DNA of 64,000 nucleotides from Parelaphostrongylus tenuis (Eukaryota; Nematoda; Chromadorea; Rhabditida; Metastrongylidae). This document shows, in pieces, positions 1 through 13,569 of the stretch. The translations under genes were made by a program, and so were the position numbers. The stretch covers positions 82,896 to 146,895 of the forward strand of contig JAHQIW010000495.1 of NCBI GenBank assembly GCA_019055375.1, read 5' to 3'. The notes under the pieces were generated by a model, which saw only the letters and a list, made by a program, of their open reading frames with translations, was not told where the DNA came from and made no database searches. Numbering within the stretch: the stretch's first letter is position 1; each line of letters opens with the position of its first letter.

Positions 1-2750
1 GCTTCGGCTTCCGCAACTCTGGAGAAGGGCGATACCATCTAAACGTCGGCCAGTAACGTATTGAATAGATCTTGCTATTGCTTTGTTTAGCTTTGTGCCT
101 GCTCATCAAAAAGACAGCGCATTATTCTATGAATCTTCTGCTGTGTAACTGCGTTTCAAAAAAACCAAGAGATGATCTTGCTTCAGCAAAAACAAAATGG
201 AATAAACAGCTTAAAGATCTTTCAAGACTGTTGGAGGCCTAGTAAATACGGGAAAACGAATAAATTCATTTCCATTTCGGCGCACCGCCACTTTTTCTAC
301 ACTCGAGAAATTAGACGCTACACGAAGATGATTGCTGAGTGTTATGAAAGCTGCTGTGAAAAGGACACTGCAAAGGGCACTCCGCATCGCTTAAGTCAGA
401 AATAGAGGCTAAAGCATCAACATAATTTTAGGATTGAGTGTCAGAGACACCTAATTATACAAGTTGCTGGGGCGGAGATGTGACGCACCCTAACAACGCA
501 CGATTAAGAGCAGCCATTAGCGACTAGCACCCATAAGATATCATATACGGGAAGAACTACCTACTCAGTTTTTCTTATCTGGAAGAAAATGCTTCTCTCG
601 TAGATTTCATAGGATCTTGACAATCCTACTGAGCTACTTTTGCTTTCGACGGAAACGGTAAGAGTTCACTGATTATTAACCACTGACCCGTTGTAAACAT
701 CGAATTGGTGAACTAACCAAAATCCAACAGAATGTTAAGATAAAATACTAGATTCTTCTAAACAAGTAATCCTTCAAGTGTGCATGGGGTAGAAAAACAC
801 AACGACGCGGACTTTGATGTGGTACTAAGAAATGGGATATGAAATGGATCGTCAGCGCCAAAAACCCTTGAGGGCTTTTGAATAAACTACAAAAGTGAGA
901 GGATAGAAGGGTAGAGTGCCTGGACAGAACACATAATATGGTGCCTTACTTCAAATTTATTTTTTACTCTTAACAACTTGAATTCTCACAATGTGTCACT
1001 TAACACCGATGACCTCTCCTATATAAGTGTTCTGATGGTGGAGTTCTCTATAATAACTAGACTGTTGAATTGTTTTGTTTAGATCCTAAGGCATATGAAT
1101 ATTAACCGAATAATCACATAAGGCGTGATATACTACTACGTCTAGGCTCCTACGAAGGCGTGGTCGTTGAGATGTACTATACAATTTCAAGTAAAAAGGC
1201 GTGCCAACCTCGTGCAAATTTTAATTGTGGAAAAATACAGTTTGTAAGAGATCGCAGGCTTCTTCTGCCTATCTGAGTTAAATATGGGTCATACAGTGCC
1301 AAAAAATTTGATTTTAAAAGACTTTCATTTCTAAAAAAAACTATTCGGGTCACAGTAAATCTAATAATTGACATTGGAAGCGATCAAATTTCGAAGAATT
1401 TCGGTAAGATGACACTCGCCTTTCTTTTTTATTTCAATTCATCTAGAGCTCATTCAAAGTCCTTTTTGTTAGAGTTTGTATTTCAGATAACGAGCTGACT
1501 GAGTTAGAGAAAATTCGTTCAACGAAAGCAATATTTCCACAAACGCCACAGAATGCCTTGCTCCTAATTATGGTGGCCGATGCTGCGTTAGAATTTCTAA
1601 AAATATAGTTATCTCCGTAAATTTCTGACAACCTAATTCAGATTATAAACGGATTTGAAAATAGGAACATTTCAGAGATTTCATCCATACTCATAGGTAT
1701 ATATGTATTTATTTGTTTATCTATTTATTATATGTATACCTTCGAAAGTGGCTGGTCACTGCAGTTGGAGCTACAACTAGTCAGCTCCATTGGCTACAAA
1801 AATAAAATAAACGCTGAGGTCAAGTGAAAAGAGGAAAGACAGACCCTTTAATTGGGGGTATTATCAAAGATGTTATGCCGAACTCAATTTAGAAGATACT
1901 TTTCAAAGTACCTTTCTTATAAACGAACTAGACGCGGCTACTGAAAATTGTCTAGAAAACATCGCTCGGCAAACTTGGTGGGAGTCAAAAAATACCACCT
2001 TACACATTCCTCCTCCAACGACTGCTAACCGTTTATGCAGAACAGAGAATCGCGCGATTTGTCTTGACGATACCTCTATACACGCACTTTACTGATCCGT
2101 CATGAGTTCAAGCATAGCATTTCATTGCATCTCTAGTGAGACATTTGGTGATGCTTACCTTGAGGAAACGGGTAAATTGTGGCACTTTGTGCTCGCATAA
2201 AAGAACACGTACATGAAAAAATGCAAAGTTCGGCAAGTGTTATTAAGGGAGCACATAGAAAAGAGAAGCACAACGGTGATGACTTGGAGGTGATAGTGAG
2301 AACTCGGGGAGCAAGTCAACAATGACAGCCAAAAAGCCCTTGATGTTTTTTGGGTAAACGTTAAAAATTCAGTAATTGATAGGAAGGAGAGTGTCCGAAT
2401 ATCACGCATTACATAAGCACGTCATGTGAGATTCGCTTTCTGATTCGATTTCTGAAGGTTCATTGATCGTAGTGTGTCGCAACACATTGATGACTTTTCG
2501 CATATAAGAAGTTGACGAGGTTGTGTTTTCTCAAAGAGATAGACATTTTAACTGATTTTGCAATAAACTCTAACTAGAGCGAGAAATCATTGGTTGAATA
2601 TTTATAATCTTGCATAGCACGGCTTGTGTCTGCAGAGGGGAAATATCGCCTAGAAGCTGGTTGCAGCTTTCAAAGAGGATATACCAAACTTCTGTGAGCT
2701 TTAAGAATGGATAGTTGGCAAGGAATTTTTAACCATTGATGTCGACGTAG
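1..2750. other. Gene-free AT-rich stretch
   Basis: I see no exon series, RNA gene or intact mobile element here. Short open frames lack codon structure and splice-phase continuity. The segments near 880-1,080 and 2,330-2,570 resemble each other loosely (a run like gagaggatagaaggg versus gataggaaggagag, followed by similar text), which suggests two old copies of one interspersed repeat. The function is unknown. Confidence 0.5.
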
Positions 2751-2756
2751 TGAAAT

Positions 2757-2802
<46 letters not shown>
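2757..2802. repeat. (TA)n microsatellite at SINE tail
   Basis: Nearly pure TA dinucleotides lie directly at the 3' end of a minus-strand SINE copy, which begins at about 2,803. The placement fits expansion from the TA-rich SINE tail. Confidence 0.9.
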
Positions 2803-2804
<2 letters not shown>

Positions 2805-3078
2805 GCACATGCGCACGTATCTAAAGGATCAAGCTCTCGGCGTTGATCAATCCCTGAGAAATGCGCTATGCATTCGTCTTCGATCTTTCACTTCGTTTGA
2901 GGTGATTGAATGCATATCTGGCCTTCACAATGACTCGCAGTGGCCTGCCGCTGAACCGAGTCAGTGCTGCTTACCAGACAAGTCTGAGACTTGGCTTGGT
3001 GAGCCATAATCGCGATATCGAACCAATGACGTCGTGTGCGAACGCAGAGCACCCCTAACCACCGCGCTGCATGCGCTA
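2803..3078 (-). mobile_element. tRNA-derived SINE copy 1
   Basis: Read on the minus strand, it starts with a tRNA-like head (gcgcggtggttaggggtgc as A box, ggttcgatatc as B box). The family body follows (ctcaccaagcc, gtctgg, ctgactcgg, gaatgcat) and then the tail with aagctctcgg-like text and a TA-rich end. About ten copies in the window share this order. An ancestral Pol III promoter is inferred from the A and B boxes; none of the copies encodes protein. Confidence 0.8.
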
Positions 3079-3139
3079 TTACACTCGCATATATGTATGT
3101 ACGTATATATGTATGGATATATATGTATATATATGACAC

Positions 3140-3405
3140 TTTTTTGGCACTTTATCGGTCCTTCTTCACAGTGCTTCATTCCACTGCGCGGATCCCAGTA
3201 CTTCTAGCATTCATTTCGTTTTTTCTTTCATCTTCTTCTTGAACGTCTAGAATACTGGTTGAGTGCGTCTCCTTGCAATCTAAAAGACATCCTTGCTGTA
3301 GCGCTGGGATTCGCTGTTGACTGCCGATGAAAGTGGGACACGGGGAGGGTGGGATCGGTCACACGCGAGCTGCGGCAAGCATCACAATCACTAGGCCACG
3401 GGGCA
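3140..3405 (+). repeat. Interspersed repeat family B, copy 1
   Basis: This segment matches 10,400-10,690 over about 260 bases, with shared blocks such as gagtgcgtctccttgcaat versus gagcgcgtctccttgcaat, gctgttgactgc versus gctattgactgc, and ggggaggg near the end. It is non-coding in both copies. The class is unknown; no terminal repeats were recognised. Confidence 0.65.
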
Positions 3406-3406
3406 C

Positions 3407-3452
3407 TATTATATATATATATATATATAATTACAATATATATATATATGTA
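3407..3452. repeat. (TA)n microsatellite
   Basis: An interrupted TA and TATG tract lies between repeat family B and the head of SINE copy 2. Confidence 0.85.
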
Positions 3453-3463
3453 TATGTATCATG

Positions 3464-3753
3464 GGGCGCATGTGGCGCAGTGGTTAGAGGTGCCCTGCGT
3501 CGCACACGAGGTCACTGATTCGATCTCGCGCTCATGGCTCACCAAGCCATCCATCCCTACAGGGTCTGTAAATTGGTACCAGACAGGTCTCAGACTTGTT
3601 GGGAGGATAAGCAGTACTGACTCGGTTCAGCGGGAGGCCACCGCGAGTCATTGTAAAGGCCAGCTGTGCATTCAATCACCACAAACGAAGTTAAAAATTG
3701 AAGTCGAATGCATGGCGCATCCCTCAGGGATTGATTAACGCCCAGAGCTTTAT

Positions 3754-3757
<4 letters not shown>
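3464..3757 (+). mobile_element. tRNA-derived SINE copy 2, best preserved
   Basis: The head reads gtggcgcagtggttagaggtg (A box), then gattcgatctcgc (B box), followed by the family body and a tail with gagctttatcctt that runs straight into (TA)n. Length is about 290 bases. It is the clearest copy and makes a good family seed. The head resembles a tRNA gene, but the downstream part is not tRNA, as is usual for SINEs. It needed an unrelated LINE for mobility; which LINE was used is not visible. Confidence 0.85.
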
Positions 3758-3791
<34 letters not shown>

Positions 3792-3827
3792 GTATATATA
3801 TATACACATGTATATATATTTATATAC
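3757..3827. repeat. (TA)n microsatellite continuing a SINE tail
   Basis: The tract follows the SINE end (ttatcctta) with no break and consists of TA with a few TATG and ACAC interruptions. Confidence 0.9.
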
Positions 3828-3829
3828 AA

Positions 3830-6800
3830 AATCTTCAAAGAGGTTATGGAGAAGGACGGTGGTCAAGTGATTAGTGAAGCAAGCTGTTGGAAAGGAAAAT
3901 TTTAGTTCAATCTCGCCCCCAAACACTCTCGTGATCATGAGCGAGCACCTTAGCTCGGCTATCCTCATTATTCCAAGATTTAACTCGACCACAATGCTAT
4001 GATATTAATAGAAGAAACGAAATTCTCAAGCAGAAGCCGAAACAGTATCAGAAATGCTCGAAAGGCTTTGTGGAGATCGCATGTGAGAAAACGAATCAAA
4101 TGCTGGAAGAGCTGGAACCCGTATAGTAAGATACAATGGTGGGTAGTGTAAACAAAACATATCTCTAGATAAACTTTTAATCTCGAATCTTCGGAAAACT
4201 TTGACAGCCCTGCTTTATTTCTTCAAGATAATCTTGGTAAATTAGTATTAGAATACTAATTTCTGGGCTGGTATGATTCTAGTGGCCTTACCACCAAAAC
4301 ATTGACGTAATTGTGGTGAGAGACTAGTGATATTATCGATGTGCTTTATCTTTACATGACCCGTCATACTTCACTTTGCGAGTCACTTTGAATCTAGCAT
4401 TCCATTCGTTTCTCGAACATTCGCGTGATGTTTCGACTGCAATTCATGACTTCGTTCTCTATATGAAAGTGGTAGTATCTCGATCAAGCCGAATTCTTGC
4501 AATCTTGAGGATAGCCCAGCTAAGGTTTCCATGTGATCCTCAGAGACTGTTGAGAAAGAGATCGAGCTAGAACCCTCCCTCCTGATGGCCAATAGCACTA
4601 CCCACTTGCCTAGTGCCCCCTTTTATCCCATTATTATGTCCGAAGCGTTTCTCAAGCAAGTTTACGAGGCTCAAAAAACGTTTGCAAAAAAGCTCACATT
4701 CTTCATACGATAATTGCCAAAGTGCAACACTATGTTAACTTAACTTACATGCGTCTAGAACGTCCACGATTTGAGGTATGGTAAATTATCAAAATGTCAA
4801 TTGTTACTTTCAAAGAAGACGTATCAAAGTCGAGCGAGCTTCAAAAAGTTAACTCGTAGGATACTGACTTAGGCTTTTGCATGTTGCCCTTCAGAGCTCA
4901 AAGCTACTACCTTATGGAAGCAACACAATAGGAGATTCCTTCATTGAATCGTCATTCGCTTTATCTATGTCATGTATAAGGTTATAAAAGAAGCCATATC
5001 TAAATTCATGCTTCGAAGGAGATTATAAGAACTGATCTTTTCCACTCAGCTACAGTTATTAGTGAAAGTTACACACGAGAGTATAGGATGCCGCTTAACC
5101 CTCAGCATCTTTTGAAAGGATATTGTCAATACTTTTGAGACCGCAGCGCTAAAGAACGCTTTATCATCTACAACTTCCATAGTCATGACACTAAGACGCT
5201 TTGTGAGTTACAATTTCACAACCAGAATTCCGCCGGTTCATGATAGAATGGTATCATAAGCAAGGATACAAAGAATATCGAAAAAAATAGGAATAACAGT
5301 GAAAGAATAAAACTTGGAACAACAATAGAAAATCGCACCCGCTTTCTCACATCATCCTAATATCACGCTTGCGAAACTAAACAACAATTTGAGAAATATT
5401 AGGAACGATTTCGAGGGAACGAAACCGCCAAGGAACAGTATCCTTCGAACCCAAGTTATCCCTTAGGATCCACTCTTCAACAAGACAAACATTCAGCAAT
5501 GCTTCAAATGTGTTTGTAAATAGATAGTCGGTATTATTAGCAAACTCAGCTTAAGGGTCGCGTTAGAGAATAGAGGCTTGAAATAAATTACTCGAAAATA
5601 CAGTGGAAAGTGCAATGAAAAGAAACGAAAGAAGACCGGTATTGGCTCTCAGCATTATGTGATCCTTCTTGTATGAGCTGCCACGTGCTCTAATAAAGGC
5701 AATTAAAGCCAAGAGGACATGTGATGTTTGATGACAATCATTGGATATATTAACATTGTATTCCTATGTTATCAAACAGAAATTGGGACAATTGCCGATA
5801 CAGTGGTCAAATCTTTTCGCAAAGATCTAAAGGGCAAAATATAGCTTTACTTCTGTCATCTAAACGAACAGGACCTATCCGACAACTATGGCATGCCACT
5901 GTCACTAATAAGACTTCAGGATGCGATGCACTATAATGGAACTCCAACGGCTTTAATTGCGTCCGCTCGAATAACTCGGTATTCAGCGACTGAACAGAGA
6001 GTACTAACAATTTTTCTCCATGGCGGTACTCCCATTTCAGGCGATAATTGTTCTAACTGCTTGTCTACTTCGTATATAGGATGAGAAGGTTCAATTGCCA
6101 GGGAACCATGAAACTCATGTACTTCGCTGATTAAAAAGCCTTTTGATCAACTAAGCTATATTCTTGTGGTCTCAAAAAATTGACTCCAGGATCATCTGGA
6201 CACAGTCTTTATCAATTCACAAAGTCATCGCAGGATGAGAAATGAACAGCGTTTCGCGGAATTATCCAGGGTTTCAGAGAGTAATCTACGTAATCAGCAT
6301 TCGAAAGCATTCGCAAGGAAAAACTACCATAGTAAAAGATTTTTGTGCATGCATCCTGGAAGGCAAGAAACCAAATGAAGGAAAATAAGAGCCTAAGTAC
6401 TTGACGTTGTCTTGTACAATTTGATGACTTAATAAGTCAGCGTGTGGTGCACTTTGAACACGGCGTTCAGTTATGTTGCAAAAAGCGATTACAATTATAC
6501 ATTTAGAGGAAAGTCTCGAAACCTTTATTCCCTCCTGAATTGGCACATTATTTTAGATTCGCCAAAATCCATGTGACTATATGAATCCAGGGTCCTATAA
6601 TGTCATTACAGTTCTGGATTAAAGTAGGCATGTTTTTCTGAAATTTTGACCGCAATTCTAACTGTCTGAAAACCCAGATATTACTTCTCGAACAAGTTGT
6701 CCATGGCGGAAATGTAAAATTTCTGATTCCAACTCTTCAGAGGTTTTTTTTTGTCTGAGAACAAATGAGGAAACGACTTCATCCAGTGTGTAAAACCTTT

Positions 6801-7950
6801 CTCTTTCACTTTTGGTAATCATTTGAAAGCTCAGATCTGTGGCTATGCGCTACATGCCCATTTTCAAGAAAAACCCATCCATGACGCTTTAGTAAAAGAA
6901 AAACATTTGGTTTCACACACACGTTTTTCTCGCAAGATAAAGCTCTTTGATCAGAATTTGTGCCCATTTCGATAGCGAAAGCTACCGTGACTCTAACGCT
7001 GTGCTTAATTTCTGAGAAGGCCGCTTCACTTCAGTGCAGCATGGAAAATAATATTGATTCACATGTTCATTTGTTTTTGGTTGATATGTTGGCTGAAAGA
7101 GGGGGAAGGGGATGGGTGTCCGCGGTTTCAACACGACGACTGATCGATGGCGCTAATAAGTTAGCGCCTAAGAAGAGGGCTTTTTGCTCTCTAAGTAGGA
7201 ATTTTTTTCTCCGCTTCGCAGGAAACTCTATATAAAACGTATGACTTTTAAACCAAGAGATTTCCTGTACACGTTCCCATGTTTTCGTGAATTTAGCGAA
7301 GTAAAAGTAAAACCAAGCGGTAAGTAAAACAAGATTTAACCTTGAATGTTACAGCGTCATATTGAGCTCTTTTCAAAAAAAGACCACATAGTGCAGCAGC
7401 CACAGATCTAAACTTTTGAATGATTACTAGCACTGATATGGAAAATTTCTTGTCCAGCGAAAAGGGTTGCTCCTTCATTTGTTCCCGGATAACGGAAGAA
7501 TCCTTTTCAAATCGGATATCAAGACTGAAGCGCTCTTGAATAACACACCTCCGACTTTTATTTTCAGGTACTTTATCAAACATTTACAAATATCCAAATA
7601 AAATGTTCGCTACTCAACATGTGAAAAATCTTCTCAAACTTACAAATTCATTGCTGCAGAAACACTTAATGCAATAAAAGTTAAGGAAATCAACAGCAAA
7701 ATATGCGAAAATTCTTCTTAAATCTTTTTGTAACACTTTCGACAGAATTTCAATTTGTCACGTTAAGTACGTTATGACGGAAAGAAATCAAATTCAACAT
7801 TTGCGTCATTAATTTGTAGACGTGGTGCGGAAGACAGGCTCCTGACATCAAATTGCATGTGCCTCTTGACATGTTGGACGAGAAGCAGCAGGCATTTATA
7901 TTCACAGGAAATTTGTACATGAATTTTGCAACAGTACTTCTTCTCTAATC
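3830..7950. other. Gene-free stretch
   Basis: No coding exon could be supported. Frames of 60-96 codons occur but are isolated, lack phase-matched partners and resemble no family I know. Part of 6,840-7,600 belongs to the abundant interspersed repeat A (for example aatgattactagcactg and cttgtccagcgaaaag). Confidence 0.5.
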
Positions 7951-7955
7951 ATACG

Positions 7956-8074
7956 TGTATATATACATAAATATATATATGTATATAAACGTATGTATGT
8001 ATATGTAATATCTATATGTATATGTATATATGTATATATATATATATGTATGTATGTATGTATGTATATATATC
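7956..8074. repeat. TA/TATG microsatellite
   Basis: A mixed TA, TATG and GTAT tract of about 120 bases with no neighbouring SINE. Confidence 0.85.
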
Positions 8075-8079
8075 ACACG

Positions 8080-9220
8080 TCAAAGAAGCATTCATCTTTC
8101 GCCAAACGTCAGGGTGTTAAAAAGCTCAAAAATTGGCTGCCGCATAAAGTAAACGAATAAAGACCATTTGTCGTCACAAAATTTGTTTTGAAGTTTCCTT
8201 TCTCAGCAAAACAATCTTCTTCCCTACTGCAAAATGATATACGATAAAAAATTAATCATGCAAAACAACTGCCTGCGCGATGCAGGAACTAGAAGATGGA
8301 TAATGACTATTCTGAGTCAATTAGATCATTCAATAAACATCTCGAATTTAGCGAAAAGATCACACCACGGAACATGGTACGTGTCACAATAATTAGCTAT
8401 CTAAAATGACTACGAAAAAACACGCTGATATTAGGTAAAAAATGAAAAATAGACCTCTGTAATGAAAACATTGGCATACCCCAGCCTACTTGAAATATGT
8501 CTTTGAAACAAAATAAACAAACTAAACGCCGCTTAAAAGCTATTTAGCGAGCAGCAGTCTGGAAACTATGGGGAATATGAAGGTTTCGCTGAGTACATTG
8601 AGTCTCAATGACTGGCTCAAAACCGCTTTTGTGATCGTCTATGTAAAGTAAAGGAATACGTGATGCGCTTCGTACTTTCTATTATCGTTCAGACATATCT
8701 CAAATATATCTTTTGCTTGACACAGACTTTCCACTAATCTACTAGTAATCGTTCGAAAAGTTGAATTTCTGGAAACTGAAAAACGTACTTAGCATTTGGA
8801 AAGGCCTTCTCACCTGGAAAATAAAATTATGTTTTATAAGCCCGTATCTTCGTTATAATTTGAGAATTTTCTCTCCGTTTTGTGAAGATTTGTAGGTTTC
8901 TCCTATTGGGACTGTAGAAGAGACTTTGTTTATAGTATTATTAACACAGCCATTTCATTTTCATTTTAATTTTTCAAAAATACCTGCTATTAAGTCTAAA
9001 TCTATGCACGAAAAGCATATGCGCATGTAGAGAAAATCGTACAATATCATAATTATGTAATTGACCAGAGGAAAGAAGACCGTGAATCAAACAACAGAAA
9101 TCACACGACGCATATCAGTCGCGCGGCACAATCGATCGATCGCGTGATCGATCTACAGCTATTCACACACTATTGCAGCCAAGCAATGCGCGGCGTGTTT
9201 GAAGTTCAATTTTTCTTTCC
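8080..9220. other. Gene-free stretch
   Basis: No exon or RNA gene is recognisable. It includes weak repeat A similarity around 8,700-8,980 and a short GATC-rich palindromic spot near 9,130-9,155. Confidence 0.45.
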
Positions 9221-9224
9221 TGCT

Positions 9225-9720
9225 ACAGTGCATTTGAACGGTCCTTCAAGAGAACCACATTGTTGAATTCACCGAAACCTACGCCATCGAATGGTTATTA
9301 ACAGCCTAAGGAAAGAACACTGTTCTACGAGAAATACGCGTGTGTGAATCACAAATCTACAGCTTCTGCTACAGCGCTGTAAAAGAATTTTTTAGAAACA
9401 TTTATAAGCTCGAAATTCGTGAAATTTCGCTATTGCATGATCATTAATGGTTTAAGGAAAGACTCTGTCCTGTGATAAGCGTGACAATTTGCGACGCATG
9501 TAAAACAGGATTTCGTTCCTAGTACAGCAGCGCTGTGAGGAGATTTCTTTGAAGAAAGCCCTCGAATCTACATGGTTTGAGCCTTCGAGTGTCTATTGAA
9601 AGTATAAATAGAAGGTTTTCGTTCAGCAAGAGAATGTTCTTCAAAATACCTGCCAAATAACAGAAAAGTGCCACATATTATGCACGCAGAGACGACTGTA
9701 TAAGTTTACGTATAATGCAG
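9225..9720. repeat. Interspersed repeat A, diverged multi-unit block
   Basis: Roughly three loosely similar units recur. Each carries a version of ctacagcgctgt, then a tttttagaaaa-type run, a cgctattgaatgat-type segment and ctctgtcctgcgagaaatac. The same units appear near 7,360, 11,880, 14,060, 18,330, 35,780 and 44,160. The unit length is about 170-180 bases by eye. The element class is unknown and it is non-coding. Confidence 0.6.
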
Positions 9721-10399
9721 TCAAATTTTGTAATATACGTAGGATGATTACATAAGAAAAACGGGTGGACCACTTTATGTCTGCATAAAATAACGCTTAA
9801 ACCGGATATCAGAAAGGTCGACCAAACTCTATTCTAAGTTTTTATAGGACAGTCTGAATCCTGAGGCGCGAGTCAAATCATCGCTGCTATTTCAACTCTT
9901 GACGCCTTTGAAATAATTTATAAGAGCCTAGGAATGAACAGGAGAGAGAGTGTCCGAACACAGCAAGTCGTATGGCACCTTATCTCGGATTGATCTACTA
10001 GATGAGTGTCACTGCGCTACTATCACGCATCAGCTGAGGCCATAGTTCCATTTAATCTTTTTAACCTAGGGCGAATTTAATGGTCATACCTTACAATGCA
10101 CACAAGCAGGCCTACACCTGTGACAGGTGATCGATTTTTTCAAATAATGTGGCTTCATAGATACAATAGAATTTTATCAATATCATAATGCTATCCACGA
10201 GTTTATAGGATTAGCGTTACATCAAACACATTCAGGCACTGAAGAACCTGAGTTACCGAAACATTAGTTACTGATTTTGACGAAGATATTTAAACCTCAA
10301 AAAGCTGTAAATGGAGATAGTTTTATAATAAATTTGCACAACATTCATATTCTACCTGTGTTACTTTCTATACTTACAATGATCCTGCTATATCTCTCT

Positions 10400-10690
10400 T
10401 TGCACTTTCACTTTGTCACTTTGTTCAATCCGTCTCACAGTTTTCCTTTTCAATGCATGGATTCTAGCACTTTTAGCATTCAAACCGTTTTTTCGTCTTC
10501 TTCGAAACGTCGCAAAATTCTAGTTGAGCGCGTCTCCTTGCAATAATCTCAAGGATAGTCCGACTGTGGTGCTCCATAGAGCGTTTGCTATTGACTGCAG
10601 GAGAATGCTGGGGGAGGGGATGGAAATCGGCCTGACGCCGTGACATACATCACAGCCACTCGGTAACGTTCTCCCCTGCCAAATCTTTAC
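10400..10690 (+). repeat. Interspersed repeat family B, copy 2
   Basis: Second copy of the segment at 3,140-3,405, in the same orientation. Shared blocks include cttcttcgaaacgtc-like text, gcgtctccttgcaat and a gggggagggg stretch. Open frames across it are by-products. Confidence 0.65.
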
Positions 10691-10999
10691 AGCCATATTC
10701 ATATTTTTCTAATATGGGTTTATTTCTCCATCTTTGTGTTATAATGTGAGCATCCATCTTTGCTAGGAACTGCCACACCCTCACAATACATCAAGATTTC
10801 TTCGTAATTAGATATATGTGCGTTGGATTCAACACACACTCCGTCATTATTAATTGACCCACATTCCATCCTATCAGGTCAAGTATTCACTCTTCGTTTC
10901 AAACTTTTGAATACCGTCTAGCTGACATCAAAGTTCCACTATACCTTTGGGACGGGATGGATTGTTCGAAAAAAATACGAGACATTTGAAAAGGTAGTC

Positions 11000-12075
11000 T
11001 GATAGAATTACTGGTACTTACATGTTAGACGGCAACAGACTTTCAAGCCGATCTCATTCGCTGGACAAGAATTTTCCATAGGACTAAAACAAAAGTTCGA
11101 CTCTCTATAAACCTCGGCATAATTAATTGTTAAATGAAAATCGAAAAAAAAATCAAGATAAGTTTTCTCAGTTTTCATATAATAATTTCTTAGGACTGTA
11201 GGAAAGGAATAATTCAAAAATTCAAATCTCTCGCTACAAGTCCACTTTGCCGGTTTTTCGAAACACCCTCTTATAACGCTGCAGTATTTAGAATAAAATT
11301 TTGTTTCTCACTCGCATTTTTCCTTCATTCTTGCCACGAGTAAGAATTGCTGGAAGCACGAAAAACAAGCATATCATAGTGTGGAAAATTTTCCGGAGTA
11401 TCAGAATCATGCGTTTTCGTCTGAAGTTTTTATCGATGCGGTGAAAAAAAAATCCTTCATAAATCATCAATAGTTGCCGCCGTTTTAGCAGATAGTGCGG
11501 TCGATCACTATGGAGCTATGCGGTAAATCAGACGATTGCCTTACTAGAGTCGTAGCTGTGACTTCCCTTCATCTATTCATCAAATTACCTTAATGACAAG
11601 TCGTCGCTATAGCTTCCGCTTAACTTCTATTCAGTTATAAACCCTTTCGGTGACTTGTTTGCCTGCCTACGAGCGCGGCAGGGGCGGGGCGATCGATTGC
11701 GTCTAAATTATTGTTATTCATTTGGAGATTTTTTTCATCGCATTGACATAAACTTTGGATAAAAGCGTATATTCTGGTACAACGAAAAATACTCTACACG
11801 CTGATATTCCTTCCGTGTTCCCAGCACTGTATACGCATGGTAAAAATGAAGGCGAAAGGCGAATGAGAAACAAAAAATTATTCTAAATGCTACGGCACTA
11901 TGATAGAGTATTTCGAAAAACCGACAACGCATAGTTATAGCCAGAGATTTAAGCTTTCGAATGATTACTAACATTCCCACGAAAACTTCCTTCCCAGCAA
12001 ATAAGATCGAATTAAAAATTTCTCGCTGTCTGCCAATAAGTACCAAATTGTTGAAGCTTTTGAAGAGGACAAATA
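11000..12075. repeat. Interspersed repeat A cluster
   Basis: Several diverged units occur, with gatctcattcgctggacaag near 11,050 and tttcgaatgattactaacat near 11,955. No coding exon was identified. The same phrases recur at 13,600 and 46,980. Confidence 0.55.
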
Positions 12076-12289
12076 GTATCAAATATCAGCTCCAAAAAAT
12101 CTTTGCGGAGTAAAAACAGATCAAGGCAAAAATGCTTACGCACTGCATATTTATATGAATCGCAAACAATCGTTTCCTAAAAATACGCGAGCTTGTTGAT
12201 AATACAGCGATTTCTTGATTTATCTTTGTCAGCTTCAAGAAGTTAGCCATCAGCATCGAAATAATTATAAATCTGTATACGCTCACTGA

Positions 12290-12585
12290 GAGCATTTGGC
12301 GCTGTGGGTGAGAGGTGCTCTGCGTCGCCCACGAGGTCAATGGTTCGATCGCGCGCTCGTGGTTCACCAAGCCATCCATCTCTCCGGAATCGGTAAATTG
12401 GTGCCAGACTGGTCTCAGACTTGTCTGGGAAGATAAACAGCATTGACTCAATACAAGGGGAGGCTACCGCGTGTCATTGTAAAGGCCAGATATGCATTCA
12501 ATCACTTCAAACGAAGTTAAAAATCAAAGACGAATGCATGGCGTATCCCTCAGCGATTGATCAACGCCGAGAGCTTTATCCTTCA
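12290..12585 (+). mobile_element. tRNA-derived SINE copy 3
   Basis: The full family order is present: A-box-like ggcgctgtgggtgagaggtg, B-box ggttcgatcgcgcg, caccaagccatccatc, tctcagacttgtctgg, ctcagcgattgatcaacgcc and gagctttatcctt. The tail continues as catcctttat instead of (TA)n, which shows the tail before expansion. Confidence 0.85.
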
Positions 12586-13569
12586 TCCTTTATCGCTCAT
12601 TGAGCAGTTGATCTCTACTAGTTATAATAGATGAATCACAGCGAACAGCTCACACTTACAGATTTCGAAAGAAAAAAATGCCAAGTTCTTTCCAAACAAA
12701 AGTAATTTGTCCTCCTTGAAGTTGTTCATATTCTAATTACGGTGGTTACTGAACTCACTGGATTGCAAAGAAAGAGGTTCACATATTAGTATAAAGTTCA
12801 GCATCAACTACATATGTACAGAAATCAAATCGCTTATGTTCACAGGAAAAAAAAATTCAGTTTTTATAGTCATGTATTGAGCCATTTTCTATTTGCACAG
12901 CAAATGCAACGATAAGACATGCGAATAATTCAGAAAGAATAGAAAACCACAATGCAAATGTATATAGATCGATATTGGTGGGTGTTTCAGAGATTCTTAC
13001 ATACATTTCATAGTATGCGTGTTCCTCTAGCATCAGTGATTAGGAAGATAACAAAGAGGAATTATCCAGTAAGTGAGCATCATGGACCTCCATCCAACTT
13101 CATGAAGCTATAAATTAGATGAGAAACGAGAAACTGCTAATTTCATTTTCTTATTCTATCCAGAGCTGTGTTGTGCAGTGAGAACGCGTGCCATCCTTTC
13201 TAAGTACATTGGAAAACTTGTGCATTATCCAGAGAGCATCCAAAAAACTTTTTCTGAAATATAGCCGATGCGTATGAATTACGTTGGTCCAACTTACCTC
13301 GCGTTCACCATGTGAGGTAGTAAACATTGATAAAGAAAAGGATATTGGAGGGTATTGTGGTGAAAACTTTGTATGAAAGTGGACGACAGAAGTGATGTTA
13401 GTGGACAGCCCGAAAAGATTGGTAGAATTGTTTGTCGCTCACATCAATCAACCGAATTCTCAGTTCTATATAGCTCTTAAATCAATGGATGATCTCGTGA
13501 ACGTATCAACAATTAGAACCATAGGCAATCATCGCGGCAGTACCAAAGAAACAAATGGGTACTTATGTT

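Noticed and set aside
9120..9160. GATC-rich palindromic cluster
   Set aside because: The run cgatcgatcgcgtgatcgat is short and isolated. It could be a chance or a restriction-like motif; no element or gene is attached.
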